Positions 1-9,237 of a DNA stretch of 64,000 nucleotides are shown here, piece after piece; position 1 is the first letter of the stretch, and each line of letters begins with the position of its first letter. The stretch spans positions 45,609 to 109,608 of the forward strand of contig JAUMWB010000004.1 of the NCBI GenBank assembly GCA_030529845.1, written 5' to 3'. Below the pieces are notes generated by a model that saw nothing but the letters and a program-made list of their open reading frames with translations, had not been told where the DNA came from and did no database searches. A program made the translations under genes and the position numbers. Source of the DNA: Rothia sp. (in: high G+C Gram-positive bacteria). GTDB lineage: Bacteria > Actinomycetota > Actinomycetes > Actinomycetales > Micrococcaceae.

Positions 1-537
1 CATCAGGGTTGAAATCAGGTTGCGCCCCAAGAACCCGGCCCCGTAGACAATTACCCGCTGCACGTCTTTGCCAGTGGGGCGGTTGGTCTTTTCTTCATAG
101 ATTCGCTTACTGTAGCGGAAGCCCATCATCAGCAAAATAGCGATAGGGAAGGCAATCAGCACCACAGACCGGGGCACGCCAAAGGCCCGAGACGAGACCA
201 TCAGCAGTATCTGCATAATGATGGTGTTAGCTAATATCAGGGGGTAGAGCTTGCTTCCCTCTTGCAGGGTGCCGTAGCTGTGGACGCCACGGTAGAGACC
301 CATCATCAGGCCCCCACCAATCTGCAGGGCCACCATCACCAGGGCAACAGTAACGAGACCGCCTGCGTCAATCTGGCTCAGGTCCATGCCGTAGCGCAGA
401 ATAAAGGCAGCTGGGAGAGCCAGCAGCCAGGCTAGAGAGTCCAGCCCCATCTGAACGTACTTCCACCAGGTCTTGCGCTCTGAGCTCGAGGTCAGAATGG
501 GGATAGAGGTGGTCTGCGGGGACGACTCTTTAGACAT
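1..537 (-). CDS. Polysaccharide biosynthesis nucleotide-sugar dehydratase/epimerase, CapD/WbpM-like, N-terminal part
   Basis: Only the first 179 codons lie in the window; the gene runs off the left edge. After a short polar N-terminus the translation shows about four hydrophobic segments (roughly residues 29-47, 53-75, 88-107, 111-128), then a linker and a Rossmann start VIVYGAGFLGRNL at about 164-176. Membrane anchor plus NAD-binding fold is the architecture of FlaA1/CapD/WbpM-type 4,6-dehydratases or epimerases that make UDP-sugars for surface polysaccharide; this is family knowledge, and the catalytic part is not visible. The ATG at 537 overlaps the stop of the upstream glycosyltransferase gene by 8 bases, so the two are probably translationally coupled in one surface-glycan operon. 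Confidence 0.8.
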   Translation of the reverse strand, partial: MSKESSPQTTSIPILTSSSERKTWWKYVQMGLDSLAWLLALPAAFILRYGMDLSQIDAGGLVTVALVMVALQIGGGLMMGLYRGVHSYGTLQEGSKLYPLILANTIIMQILLMVSSRAFGVPRSVVLIAFPIAILLMMGFRYSKRIYEEKTNRPTGKDVQRVIVYGAGFLGRNLISTLM

Positions 538-2383
538 TGCTGCCTTTCTCCTTCTCCCCCTGCGGGGTGCGACCGGTCATGGCTCTAAAGGCCCTGGTGC
601 GTAGTTCTTCTGGTGCCAGGCGGTAGAGACCGCGGATAGCTAAGTTCTGGGCAAAGCGGACAGGGCCAAAGACTCCCCCGGCATACAGCCTGCGCTGAAC
701 CTGCACGTCCTTTTTAAGAGCCTCGATTCCACCCCGGCGGCGGTAAGCGGTAGCCACCCGGTAATTCACCAGGGGCTGGCGCAGGTTCCCCAGGACGAAC
801 CCAGCCCGGCTCATGCGAGCCCAGAGCCAGTAGTCTTCAGCCCCGGGCACCTCCACATAGCCGCCTACCGCCTGCACCGCACTCTTACGGAAAACAACGG
901 TGGGATGCAACATGGGGTTACGCTTCGGTAGCGTCTCACGGATTGCTCGTGACCCTGTGACCGCCTTCCGTTCAGCCTCGGGGCGGGAGGGGGCGTCCGT
1001 AAACTCGTACATGGCGCTACCCAGCACATCGTACTGCCCAGCGGCTACCAGCGGCACCTGCTGGGCAAAACGCTCGGGAGCAGAAATATCGTCTGAGTCT
1101 GCTCGGGCCACGACGTCGTAGAGGCAGTGAGCTAGCCCCTCTTGAAGGGCAGCAGCAAGCCCGTGGTTACGCTCCAGACGAACCACGGTCACCGGCACCG
1201 TGCTATCTCGCTCGAACTCAGCGATGACCTGGGCAAGTTCAGGGCTCAGTGGCCCGTCCTCCACCAGCACCAGCTGGTTGGGGCGCAGGGTCTGCTCACC
1301 GGTATTCGACTCAAGAGCCAATCGCAGATGGTCAGGTTGGTCCCCCGCATAGACGCTCATGAGCACGGTAAAGCTGGGGTCGTTATCGTAGCTTTCCCGC
1401 GCCCTTTGAGCAAGGTGGGGCCTTTCAAGTTGATAGACGCCTTCCAGTACCTCTTGGTTGGGGCGGTAGCCGGCTGCGGCGTCCTGAAGCCCCTTGAGGA
1501 AGTAGCCAACGTAGGTTTTTTTCTCGTCGGTGCGTAGCAGGGTGCTGACCCACAGGCGGGCTGTCGATCCACCGTAGAGCAGCTTTTCCAGCGGGGTGAG
1601 GGTGCGGCGGGCACAAAACACCCAGAGCTTATTGCGCACATCGTTGTAGAAGCGGGGCCCGGGTTTGGCGTCCGTAGTACCAAAGGTCTTGGTATGGTGG
1701 CGGGCGACCGAACGCTCAGTAGCGATACCGTTACTGTGGTGAATCAGGCGGGTGGTGTATTCGAAGTCGTCATTCCAGATAAAGAAATCAGCCAGTGGCA
1801 GGTCGGTAGCCCGCATAGCGGCAGCGTCCATCAGAATAGACACAAAGGAGGCCGAGCGAATGGGGCGGGCACCAACAGCGGCCGCGCGGGAAGTTCGCTC
1901 CGGGCCAGCTGCGAACATGGTTCGCATGGTATTCATAGGGTGGTCTTGGCCGTCTGTCCAGATAACCTTGGAGGCCACCACAGCCGGGCGCTCTGCTCGT
2001 ACCGGGGAGTAGCCAGCCCAGGCCCGGTAAGCCTCTGACAGGGTATTGCCAGTGGGCTCGGTATCGTCATCCATGACCCAGACCAAATCTGCCGCGTGGC
2101 GGTTCAGGGCGCGGTCGATTCCGACCGTAAAACCGCCTGCCCCACCCACATTCTGTGGCAGATGCACAATATCTGTAGCCAGTGAGCTAGTATAGGTGCC
2201 CAAGAACTCTTCGGTGCCATCGGTAGAAGCGTTATTGACGATAATGACGGTATCGGGAGCCAGCTCCCCCGCCTCAATCCCGGTAAGGGTCTGTTCCAGC
2301 AACTCACGGCGATTATAGGTCACCACTACAGCGACAATGCGCTCGGGGCGCACCTGGGGTGTCGGGGCAGATACCATGGGCAA
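530..2383 (-). CDS. Two-domain family 2 glycosyltransferase (GT2-GT2 fusion)
   Basis: A 617-residue protein with two GT-A domains in tandem. Domain 1 (about 15-300) begins AVVVTYNR and carries VWVMDDDTEP at 101-110 (the DxD metal/nucleotide site) and WNDDFEY at 203-209. This pattern is typical of GlfT2/rhamnosyl- or galactofuranosyl-transferase-like enzymes. Domain 2 (about 338-580) begins FTVLMSVYAG and has a second DxD-like ARADSDD at 426-432. No signal peptide or membrane span is visible, so it should act at the inner membrane face on lipid-linked glycans. The TTG at 2383 has AAAGGA 5 nt upstream; an in-frame ATG at 2377 is the alternative, 11 nt from the same site. It overlaps the start of the downstream dehydratase gene. 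Donor and acceptor cannot be read from sequence. Confidence 0.85.
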   Translation of the reverse strand: MPMVSAPTPQVRPERIVAVVVTYNRRELLEQTLTGIEAGELAPDTVIIVNNASTDGTEEFLGTYTSSLATDIVHLPQNVGGAGGFTVGIDRALNRHAADLVWVMDDDTEPTGNTLSEAYRAWAGYSPVRAERPAVVASKVIWTDGQDHPMNTMRTMFAAGPERTSRAAAVGARPIRSASFVSILMDAAAMRATDLPLADFFIWNDDFEYTTRLIHHSNGIATERSVARHHTKTFGTTDAKPGPRFYNDVRNKLWVFCARRTLTPLEKLLYGGSTARLWVSTLLRTDEKKTYVGYFLKGLQDAAAGYRPNQEVLEGVYQLERPHLAQRARESYDNDPSFTVLMSVYAGDQPDHLRLALESNTGEQTLRPNQLVLVEDGPLSPELAQVIAEFERDSTVPVTVVRLERNHGLAAALQEGLAHCLYDVVARADSDDISAPERFAQQVPLVAAGQYDVLGSAMYEFTDAPSRPEAERKAVTGSRAIRETLPKRNPMLHPTVVFRKSAVQAVGGYVEVPGAEDYWLWARMSRAGFVLGNLRQPLVNYRVATAYRRRGGIEALKKDVQVQRRLYAGGVFGPVRFAQNLAIRGLYRLAPEELRTRAFRAMTGRTPQGEKEKGSNV

Positions 2384-2630
2384 ACAGGTCCTTTCGTGGG
2401 GGTGAGGCCACCTGCACTGCGCGCTTGCCCCAGATTCAGGGCAAAAAACGCACAGGTCTACCTAAGTTTAGCGAACTCACCTGTGGATTACCTCAGCACT
2501 CGTTGCACGGAACCTCATCTGAGTTCTTTCGTCCTGCCCTACGTGTATTTCTGCCTGGGCTGTGACACCCTTGGGAGTAGGGGGGCACAGAAGCTCTCAC
2601 CGATTTTTACCAGGCAGATGGAGTAAAGTC

Positions 2631-3704
2631 ATGGCTCAGGCCATATGGAAAGTCATTGGGGCAAGCGGCTTTGTGGGCTCATCGATCGTAGCCCGCCTAG
2701 CTTCTGAAGATATTCAGGTTGACGCAGTAGAAGCACCCCGCCTCCTCACGCGCACGGCTGACGCAGAAAAGCTCATTCGCGAAGCCCGCCAGCTAGACGG
2801 AATTATCGATACCCTGGCTGAATCTTTTGCCGGCTGCGAGGTCGTGATCAATGCCTCCGGTCTTGCTGCCCCCGACCAGGAAGATGTAGCTCCTCTGCTG
2901 GGTGCTAATGCTTTACTTCCCGCTGTCATCGCCATCGCCGCCCAACGTACCGGCGTCAGCAGGGTCATACACCTTAGTTCAGCCGCCGTACTAGGACCAG
3001 TTCCGGTTCTCACCGCTACGCCCAACACCCAGCCTTTCTCCGCCTACTCTTTCTCTAAGGCCCTGGGTGAAGAAGTGCTACTCAAGCTACGGTCCTTCAT
3101 CGAAGAAACAGCTGCCCTGGGCCAGGCGCCCGGTTCTGAAGAATCAGAGTTTCCGGCAGCCCCCTCCCATGCCCCTGCTGCGGTTGCAGGGGACCATGCG
3201 GTTGAAATCTGCATCATTCGAGCCACGAGTGTTCAAGGGCGCGGACGCCGAACCACCGAAGCTTTCGCCAAGATAGCGTCCTCTGCCCTGGCGTCCGTCG
3301 CCGGGCGTATCCCGCGTCGCACCCCGGTCTCATCAAATTACGCTCTCGCAGAATTTGTTGCCAGGGTCGCGGGTTTTGAGGGTAGCCTTCCGCCCATCGT
3401 GCTCCAGCCCTGGGAAGGGGCGACCACAGAATCAGTTCTCATCGATGCAGGACGCCGCTACCCCCTCCACCTGCCTGTTCCTCTGTGCCGGGCGCTGGTA
3501 GCTACCGGCTACAAGGTATCTGAGCTTCTAGGAGACTGCCTCACCGGGCCGGTTCGACGGGTAGAAGTAATGTGGTTCGGCCAGGACATCGACGATTCCT
3601 GGGCCCGAGAAAACAACCTAGTTCCCCAGGAGCGGGTGAGCGAAGTTCTGCGAACTGCTCACAACGCCCTGGGCGCACCGCGGGATCGGAAATTTAAGAA
3701 CTAG
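2631..3704 (+). CDS. NAD-dependent epimerase/dehydratase family protein (extended SDR)
   Basis: The 357-residue protein has a Rossmann glycine motif near the N-terminus (IGASGFVGSS), an LSSA segment, and the SDR catalytic pair in AYSFSKALGE (Tyr and Lys in YxxxK). These features support a nucleotide-sugar epimerase, dehydratase or reductase. The open frame extends upstream to 2562, but the ATG at 2631 has GGAG 7 nt before it and begins directly before the Rossmann strand, so I chose it. An insert rich in Pro/Ala (about residues 167-190) follows the catalytic Lys. The gene is divergent from the glycosyltransferase, so it may belong to the same surface-sugar locus. Its 3' end overlaps the convergent sua5 stop by 4 bases. 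The substrate is unknown. Confidence 0.8.
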   Translation: MAQAIWKVIGASGFVGSSIVARLASEDIQVDAVEAPRLLTRTADAEKLIREARQLDGIIDTLAESFAGCEVVINASGLAAPDQEDVAPLLGANALLPAVIAIAAQRTGVSRVIHLSSAAVLGPVPVLTATPNTQPFSAYSFSKALGEEVLLKLRSFIEETAALGQAPGSEESEFPAAPSHAPAAVAGDHAVEICIIRATSVQGRGRRTTEAFAKIASSALASVAGRIPRRTPVSSNYALAEFVARVAGFEGSLPPIVLQPWEGATTESVLIDAGRRYPLHLPVPLCRALVATGYKVSELLGDCLTGPVRRVEVMWFGQDIDDSWARENNLVPQERVSEVLRTAHNALGAPRDRKFKN

Positions 3705-4765
3705 GCGGACGGCTGTTCTTCGCCCTCGCTGGCTGCTTCAGTAAGCGGCTTAGCGGGGGCTTCTTGCTGGGTCCCAAAGACCAGTGACCTGGCAGCAGCT
3801 ACAGAATAGGGCTTGGTGCCGCTCTCAACAACACGAGTTTCGGGAACATGAGCACTAGCGGTCCGGCGCTGGTCAACGGAGCCAGCCCCGCTAGTACCGC
3901 CCACCAGGTCAGCCGCCAGGGAACCGGCTGCTGGGGCAGCGGCTTGACGCCCGGGGGCAACTTCGGCCTCCTCATGCTCAGCTTCAGTCATATGACGAGG
4001 TGAAAACTCGGTATCTTCCATGGCCTCGGACGTAGCAACGAGGGAAGCCTCTGCCTCATTACGGGCCTTTTCCTGGGCTTCGAACTCGGCCCGGGTCAGT
4101 ACACTAGGAACAACCTCGCGCAGGCGTTCAACTGAAATAGCGCCCTCACGGACCACAATCAGACGATCAGAAGTGCAATCCACGATGGTGGAGGGCAGGG
4201 CGTCCTTAGCTTCAAAGCCCTCGGGGCGGTTTTCGGGGCGGGAGCCGCCATCGAAAATAACCTCAACATCGTTGCCCAGTTGGTCCATGGCCTCCTGGGC
4301 TGTGGTGGCAGCGGGGCGGCCGGTCTTATTAGCAGACGAGACTGCCAAGGGGCCCAGGTTTTTCAGAAGCTCAATAGCGACCGGATCATTAGGCACGCGC
4401 AGGGCAACGGTTCCCTGGGTCTCACCCAAGTCCCAGTTGAGGGAGGGCTGGGAGTAGAAAATCAGGGTGAGAGCACCGGGCCAAAACTCGGTTGCCAGGG
4501 CACGGGCGTCCTCAGAAATCTCATCAGCCAGCCCAGGGAGCACAGACTGGTCATAAATCAGCACCGGAGGGGGCATCTGCCGGGTACGGCCCTTAGCGGC
4601 CAGGAGGTTCCCCACACCGGCAACAGAAAAAGCATCGGTGGCGATACCGTAGACGGTATCGGTAGGAATCACAATGGTCTTATCTGCCCCAATAGCAGAG
4701 TTGGCGGTAGCAATAGCATCGCCTAGAGTCGCGGGGTCAGTTGCACTAACAATGGTTGCTTTCAC
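3701..4765 (-). CDS. Threonylcarbamoyl-AMP synthase (Sua5/YrdC/YciO family) with long C-terminal tail
   Basis: Makes threonylcarbamoyl-AMP from Thr, bicarbonate and ATP for the t6A37 modification of ANN-decoding tRNAs (family knowledge). The visible core, about residues 1-215, has the nucleotide-binding signature IVIPTDTVYG at 31-40, AAKGRTRQMPPPV, and SSANKTGRPA. After about residue 215 comes a low-complexity, acidic/Ala-rich tail of roughly 140 residues with no recognisable Sua5 domain. A YrdC core alone is about 200 residues, and the classical C-terminal SUA5 domain is not evident. The gene lies 21 bp after prmC in the translation-related operon rho-prfA-prmC-sua5, the usual actinobacterial order. 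Its tail overlaps the convergent SDR gene by 4 bases. Confidence 0.9.
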   Translation of the reverse strand: MKATIVSATDPATLGDAIATANSAIGADKTIVIPTDTVYGIATDAFSVAGVGNLLAAKGRTRQMPPPVLIYDQSVLPGLADEISEDARALATEFWPGALTLIFYSQPSLNWDLGETQGTVALRVPNDPVAIELLKNLGPLAVSSANKTGRPAATTAQEAMDQLGNDVEVIFDGGSRPENRPEGFEAKDALPSTIVDCTSDRLIVVREGAISVERLREVVPSVLTRAEFEAQEKARNEAEASLVATSEAMEDTEFSPRHMTEAEHEEAEVAPGRQAAAPAAGSLAADLVGGTSGAGSVDQRRTASAHVPETRVVESGTKPYSVAAARSLVFGTQQEAPAKPLTEAASEGEEQPSA

Positions 4766-4786
4766 GCTTTTTATTCTTTCACATTC

Positions 4787-5710
4787 TTAGGTGCCGAGTA
4801 GGGGTTTGTAGCCCGAGGTGTGACGGGGTTTACCCGCAAAGTCATCAATCGATTCGATGCGCTCAAAACCCGCACTAGCTAGGGCCCGCCGCATGAGTTC
4901 CCGCTGAGTCTCGGCATGTTCCATAATGAGGTAGCCGCCGGGAGCTAAAAGGTCATAGGCCCGGGCTGCTATAGCCCGTGGCAGTTCCATGCCGTCTTCT
5001 CCCCCGCCGTAAAGGGCAAGCTCCGGGTCGTGATCGCGAACCTCGGGGTCCTTAGGCACCGCTCCAGAGGGAATGTAGGGAGGGTTAGAGGTGACCAGGT
5101 GAATAGAACCTTCATACCCCTCTAAGGCTGTACGAGCGTCCCCTCTGACCAATTCCGCCCCCGCAGGGAGCAGATTGCGTTCCGCCCAAGCTGCTGCCTC
5201 GGTGGAGAGTTCAACGGCAAGGACGCGCGGGGGCGGCACCTGCCCATCGGCGGCAAGCTCCGTGGCCAGGGCAGCTGCAATAGCACCTGACCCGGTACAC
5301 AGGTCAACCACAAGGGGCTGAGCGGGCAGGTGCTGAGCCAGGCCACGATAGGCGGTGAGGGCATGCTCAACCAACAACTCAGTTTCAGGGCGGGGCACAA
5401 AAACGCCAGGCCCCACCGAGAGGGTCAGCCCCCTAAAAAATGCCTGACCGGTCAGGTGCTGTAGGGGTAGACGCTCACCGCGTAGAGTCACAAGACCTTC
5501 AAACCCCTCAGGAACCGGGTGCCCCAGCAGGGCAAGAGACTGAACTCTGCCGCGCGATACCGGCTCACCGGCTTCCTTCTCTAACAGGTAGGCGGCCAGT
5601 AGCTGCGCATCAACCGCAGCCGACTCAACACCGGCTGCGCCGAGATAGAGCGCAGCCCGGCGAAGGGCTGAATCAAGCTCTTCGCCGGGCTCCAGGCTAA
5701 AATCAGCCAC
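4787..5710 (-). CDS. prmC: Peptide chain release factor N5-glutamine methyltransferase
   Basis: The 307-residue enzyme methylates the Gln of the GGQ loop of release factors using S-adenosylmethionine. Visible features are an N-terminal helical domain (about 1-100), VPRPETE at 105-111, the SAM-binding motif DLCTGSGAIA at 136-145, and the substrate-binding NPPY at 209-212. The start is GTG at 5710, just 2 nt after the prfA stop, so release factor and methylase genes are translationally coupled. A purine-rich stretch at the prfA stop can act as the ribosome site. Identification is very secure. Confidence 0.96.
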   Translation of the reverse strand: MADFSLEPGEELDSALRRAALYLGAAGVESAAVDAQLLAAYLLEKEAGEPVSRGRVQSLALLGHPVPEGFEGLVTLRGERLPLQHLTGQAFFRGLTLSVGPGVFVPRPETELLVEHALTAYRGLAQHLPAQPLVVDLCTGSGAIAAALATELAADGQVPPPRVLAVELSTEAAAWAERNLLPAGAELVRGDARTALEGYEGSIHLVTSNPPYIPSGAVPKDPEVRDHDPELALYGGGEDGMELPRAIAARAYDLLAPGGYLIMEHAETQRELMRRALASAGFERIESIDDFAGKPRHTSGYKPLLGT

Positions 5711-5712
5711 TC

Positions 5713-6795
5713 TTACTTGTCTTCCTGACCGAGCTTCTCAAGGCGGGCGGCCTCGTCCATCTCGATAGCGGACTGCACAACTGCCTCAAGGTCACCGTTG
5801 AGGACGGCATCCAGGTTGTAAGCCTTGTAGCCGGTGCGGTGGTCGGCAATACGGTTTTCGGGGAAGTTGTAGGTGCGGATGCGCTCAGAACGGTCCATAG
5901 TGCGCACCTGGGAGTGGCGCTTCTCGGCATTCTCAGCATCAATCTGCTCCTGCTGCCAGGCCAGCAGGCGGGCCCGGAGCACGCGCATGGCAGCTTCACG
6001 GTTCTGAATCTGAGACTTCTCGTTCTGCATAGCAACCACGATGCCGGTGGGCAGATGGGTAATACGCACCGCGGAGTCGGTGGTGTTCACCGACTGGCCG
6101 CCGGGGCCAGAAGAACGGTAGACGTCAATCTTCAGGTCGTTCTGGTTAATCTCGATTTCCTCGGGCTCATCGACCTCGGGGAAGACCAGCACACCGGCTG
6201 CTGAGGTGTGGATACGGCCCTGAGATTCGGTGGCAGGTACGCGCTGGACGCGATGGACGCCGCCCTCGTACTTGAGGTGGGCCCAGACGCCTTCAGCCGG
6301 GTCGTTCGAGGTACCCTTGATAGCTACCTGGGCGTCCTTGTAGCCGCCAACATCGGTGGTCTGGGAGGAGATCATCTCGGTCTTCCAGCCCTTGGATTCA
6401 GCGTAGCGGGTGTACATGCGCAGCAGGTCAGCAGCGAAGAGAGATGCTTCGTCGCCACCTTCACCGCCCTTGACTTCAAGGATGACATTGCGGCCGTCGT
6501 CCGGATCGCGGGGAATCAGCAGACGGCGCAGCTTCTCTTCGGCCTCGGGCAGCTGGGCTTCAAGTTCCTTGACCTCTTCTGCAAAGTCGGGGTCTTCTGC
6601 GGCCATTTCTCGGGCAGCTTCGATGTCATCACGCAGGGTGTTGACGCGGTTGTAAGCCTCGACGATGCCGTTGAGTTCGGAGTAGCGGCGGCCCAGCTTG
6701 CGGGCCTTGCCCTGGTCAGCGTGGACGGCGGGGTCAGCTAGTTGCTTCTGGAGGTCTGCGTGCTCGTCGAGCAGGCCCTGGATAGATTCAATCAC
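5713..6795 (-). CDS. prfA: Peptide chain release factor 1
   Basis: This 360-residue class I release factor recognises UAA and UAG. The tripeptide selector PAT is at 187-189 within [13 protein letters not shown], and the universal peptidyl-hydrolysis loop GGQ is at 232-234 ([13 protein letters not shown]). The N-terminal helical domain spans about 1-110. The length matches the family. The start is GTG at 6795 with AAAGGAC about 5 nt upstream. It lies between rho (14 bp upstream) and prmC (2 bp downstream), the normal actinobacterial arrangement. Confidence 0.97.
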   Translation of the reverse strand: MIESIQGLLDEHADLQKQLADPAVHADQGKARKLGRRYSELNGIVEAYNRVNTLRDDIEAAREMAAEDPDFAEEVKELEAQLPEAEEKLRRLLIPRDPDDGRNVILEVKGGEGGDEASLFAADLLRMYTRYAESKGWKTEMISSQTTDVGGYKDAQVAIKGTSNDPAEGVWAHLKYEGGVHRVQRVPATESQGRIHTSAAGVLVFPEVDEPEEIEINQNDLKIDVYRSSGPGGQSVNTTDSAVRITHLPTGIVVAMQNEKSQIQNREAAMRVLRARLLAWQQEQIDAENAEKRHSQVRTMDRSERIRTYNFPENRIADHRTGYKAYNLDAVLNGDLEAVVQSAIEMDEAARLEKLGQEDK

Positions 6796-6809
6796 GGTGT
6801 GTCCTTTCC

Positions 6810-8924
6810 TTATTCGCCGTGGCCCAGGCCGCTCTTAGCAACGGTGAGCAGGAATTCGACGTTGGACTGGGTCTCGCGCAGCTTGGAGAGCAGAACAGAC
6901 AGGGACTGTTCCTGGTCCATACCGGCCAGTACGCGGCGCAGGCGCCACATAATCTTGACCTCGTCGGGTGAGAGCAGGGCCTCTTCGCGGCGGGTAGAAG
7001 AGGCGTTGAGATCGATGGCGGGGAAGATGCGCTTGTCTGCCAGCTGGCGGGAAAGGCGCAGCTCCATGTTGCCGGTGCCCTTGAATTCTTCGAAGATGAC
7101 CTCGTCCATCTTGGAGCCGGTCTCAACCAGAGCGGTAGCCAGAATAGTCAGTGAGCCACCCTCTTCAATGTTGCGAGCAGCACCGAAGAACTTCTTGGGC
7201 GGGTAGAGGGCAGCAGCGTCCACACCACCGGAGAGAATACGACCGGACGCAGGAGCCGCCAGGTTGTAGGCGCGGCCCAGGCGTGTCATGGAGTCCAGCA
7301 GAACAACGACGTCGCGGCCCTGCTCCACCAGGCGCTTAGCACGCTCGATGGCCAGCTCGGCAACGGTGGTGTGATCGTCAGCGGGGCGGTCAAAGGTTGA
7401 GGCGATGACCTCACCGTTGACGGTGCGCTGCATATCGGTGACTTCTTCGGGGCGTTCGTCCACCAGAACCATCATGAGGTGGACCTCGGGGTTGTTGGTG
7501 GTAATCGCGTTAGCGATGGACTGTAGCATCAGGGTCTTACCGGCCTTGGGAGGTGCCACAATCAGACCACGCTGACCCTTGCCGATGGGGGCAATCAGGT
7601 CGATAACGCGGGTGCCGAGCTTCTTGGGGTCGGTCTCCAGGCGCAGGCGCTCCTTGGGGTAGAGCGGGGTGAGCTTATTGAACTCGCGACGGCCCTTGGA
7701 CTCTTCGGGAGTCAGACCGTTGATGGAGGTTAGCTGTACCAGGGCGTTAAACTTCTGGCGGTTGTTGTTATCGCCTTCGCGGGGGGCGCGAATGGTACCG
7801 ACGACGGCGTCGCCCTTGCGCAGGCCGTAGCGCTTGACCTGGGCCAGGGAGACGTAGACGTCGTTGGTGCCGGGCAGGTAGCCGGAGGTACGCACGAAAG
7901 CGTAGTTATCGAGCACATCGAGCACACCGGCAACAGGAATCAGTACGTCGTCTTCACTAATCTCGGGCTCGTAGTCATCGCGGCGGTTGTTGCGGCGTTC
8001 GCGACGCTCAGCCTGACGGTCGCGGCGGTTCTTACGGTTGTTACGGCGGTCTTCGTCGGGGCCGTTGTTGTTCTGGCGGTCGTTACGCTCGGCACGGTTG
8101 TCGCGGTCGTTCTTGTTGCCGCGGTCGCGGTTATCGCGCTCCTGCTTATCGCCGCGGTCCTGTCGGTTGTCGCGGTCGGTACGGTCGCGGCGATTCTTAC
8201 GCTCAAAACGGTCGCTCTTCTCGCCGTTATCGGCTGAGGTTTCGTTCTGTTCGGCAGACTCGACGTTCTCGCCCTCGCTCTTGCGGCGGCGGTCAGTACG
8301 GGTGCGAGTACGGGTGCGCTTGGCGCCCTCTTCACTTTCGGTCTGCTCGTTGCGGGCAGCCTTCTGGGACTCCAGACCATCGAGGGCAGCTTCTACTGCC
8401 TCAAGGGCTGACGTATCGGGCTTGGTCTCGCCCTGATTCTCAGCGGCTAGGGTTGCGCTGGTGGCACGTCGGTTACCGCGGCGCTTGGTAGCGGGTTTCT
8501 CAGCAGCGTCCTCAGCGGGCGCCTCGGCGGCGTCCTGCCCCTGGGCCTGCTCAGTTTCGGCAGCCTTTTCGGCGGCAGTCTTACGAGTACGAGTGCGCTT
8601 GGGCTTCTCCGCCTCGGGCTCTACCTTGGCGGGGGCTTCTGCTTCCGCGGCCTTCTCGGCAGCGGGCTTACGGGTGCGGGTACGCTTAGGCTTCTCTGCC
8701 TGGTCAGCAGTCTCCGCAGGGCGGTCTGCTACAGCCGAGCCACGCTGGTGGGCTGAGATAGCCTCAACCAAATCTGATTTACGCATGCGGCGAGCGCCGG
8801 TGATGCCCAGCTGGGAAGCCAGGGACTGGAGCTGAGCAAGTTTGAGGGTGCTCAGGCTGGGGGACTTCTGCTCAGCCGCTGCTGCGGCCTCCGTACCTGC
8901 GGTCAGGTCGGTGTTTTCTGCCAC
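6810..8924 (-). CDS. rho: Transcription termination factor Rho with extended Arg/Asp-rich N-terminal insert
   Basis: Hexameric ATP-dependent RNA translocase that ends transcription. At 704 residues it is far longer than the ~420-residue E. coli type. Residues about 20-60 form the Rho_N domain ([15 protein letters not shown]). About 60-330 is low-complexity: first Ala/Glu with repeated KPKRTRTRK blocks, then a highly charged Arg/Asp/Asn tract (RDNR, DRGD, NDRD repeats). Then come the RNA-binding OSB fold ([20 protein letters not shown]) and the ATPase core with Walker [11 protein letters not shown], Walker [17 protein letters not shown], and the Q/R loops. Such inserts are known from Micrococcus and mycobacterial Rho, where they add RNA contacts. 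The start is GTG at 8924 with AAGGA 7 nt upstream. Confidence 0.96.
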   Translation of the reverse strand: MAENTDLTAGTEAAAAAEQKSPSLSTLKLAQLQSLASQLGITGARRMRKSDLVEAISAHQRGSAVADRPAETADQAEKPKRTRTRKPAAEKAAEAEAPAKVEPEAEKPKRTRTRKTAAEKAAETEQAQGQDAAEAPAEDAAEKPATKRRGNRRATSATLAAENQGETKPDTSALEAVEAALDGLESQKAARNEQTESEEGAKRTRTRTRTDRRRKSEGENVESAEQNETSADNGEKSDRFERKNRRDRTDRDNRQDRGDKQERDNRDRGNKNDRDNRAERNDRQNNNGPDEDRRNNRKNRRDRQAERRERRNNRRDDYEPEISEDDVLIPVAGVLDVLDNYAFVRTSGYLPGTNDVYVSLAQVKRYGLRKGDAVVGTIRAPREGDNNNRQKFNALVQLTSINGLTPEESKGRREFNKLTPLYPKERLRLETDPKKLGTRVIDLIAPIGKGQRGLIVAPPKAGKTLMLQSIANAITTNNPEVHLMMVLVDERPEEVTDMQRTVNGEVIASTFDRPADDHTTVAELAIERAKRLVEQGRDVVVLLDSMTRLGRAYNLAAPASGRILSGGVDAAALYPPKKFFGAARNIEEGGSLTILATALVETGSKMDEVIFEEFKGTGNMELRLSRQLADKRIFPAIDLNASSTRREEALLSPDEVKIMWRLRRVLAGMDQEQSLSVLLSKLRETQSNVEFLLTVAKSGLGHGE

Positions 8925-9237
8925 GAAGATTCCTTCTCTCGAAATGTCGTTGATTTCGCGGTTTGTTCTGACACAACAGATGTGCCATGCCCAGAGCGGG
9001 CGAGTGATTGATTCAAGGAGGTCAGGCGCTAAAGCCGCTAGTGAGCGAAAATAGCAGATGACCGAATACCGGTATCCCGGTTACCAAACGGTAGGCGGTA
9101 CTCCCGGTGGGGATCGCCTCGGCTACGTGAGCGGGGCGAATGTGAAAGGTTATGAGGTGCTGAGGCTTCTACAGACCTGCTTAACCGTAGGATGAGGACG
9201 GCTCAGACGTGCCCAACCACAAAAAGGCCGGATCGCC
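8925..9237. other. rho leader / thrB-rho intergenic region
   Basis: These 313 bases lie between thrB and rho, both on the minus strand, and contain no convincing ORF. Just after the thrB stop, reading on the minus strand, there is a short GC-rich stretch followed by GGCCTTTTTG, a weak terminator candidate. Around 9065-9112 several ACCGGTA/GGTACC-like short inverted words could fold. The region probably holds the rho promoter and leader; rho leaders are often autoregulatory, but no specific element could be identified. Confidence 0.3.
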
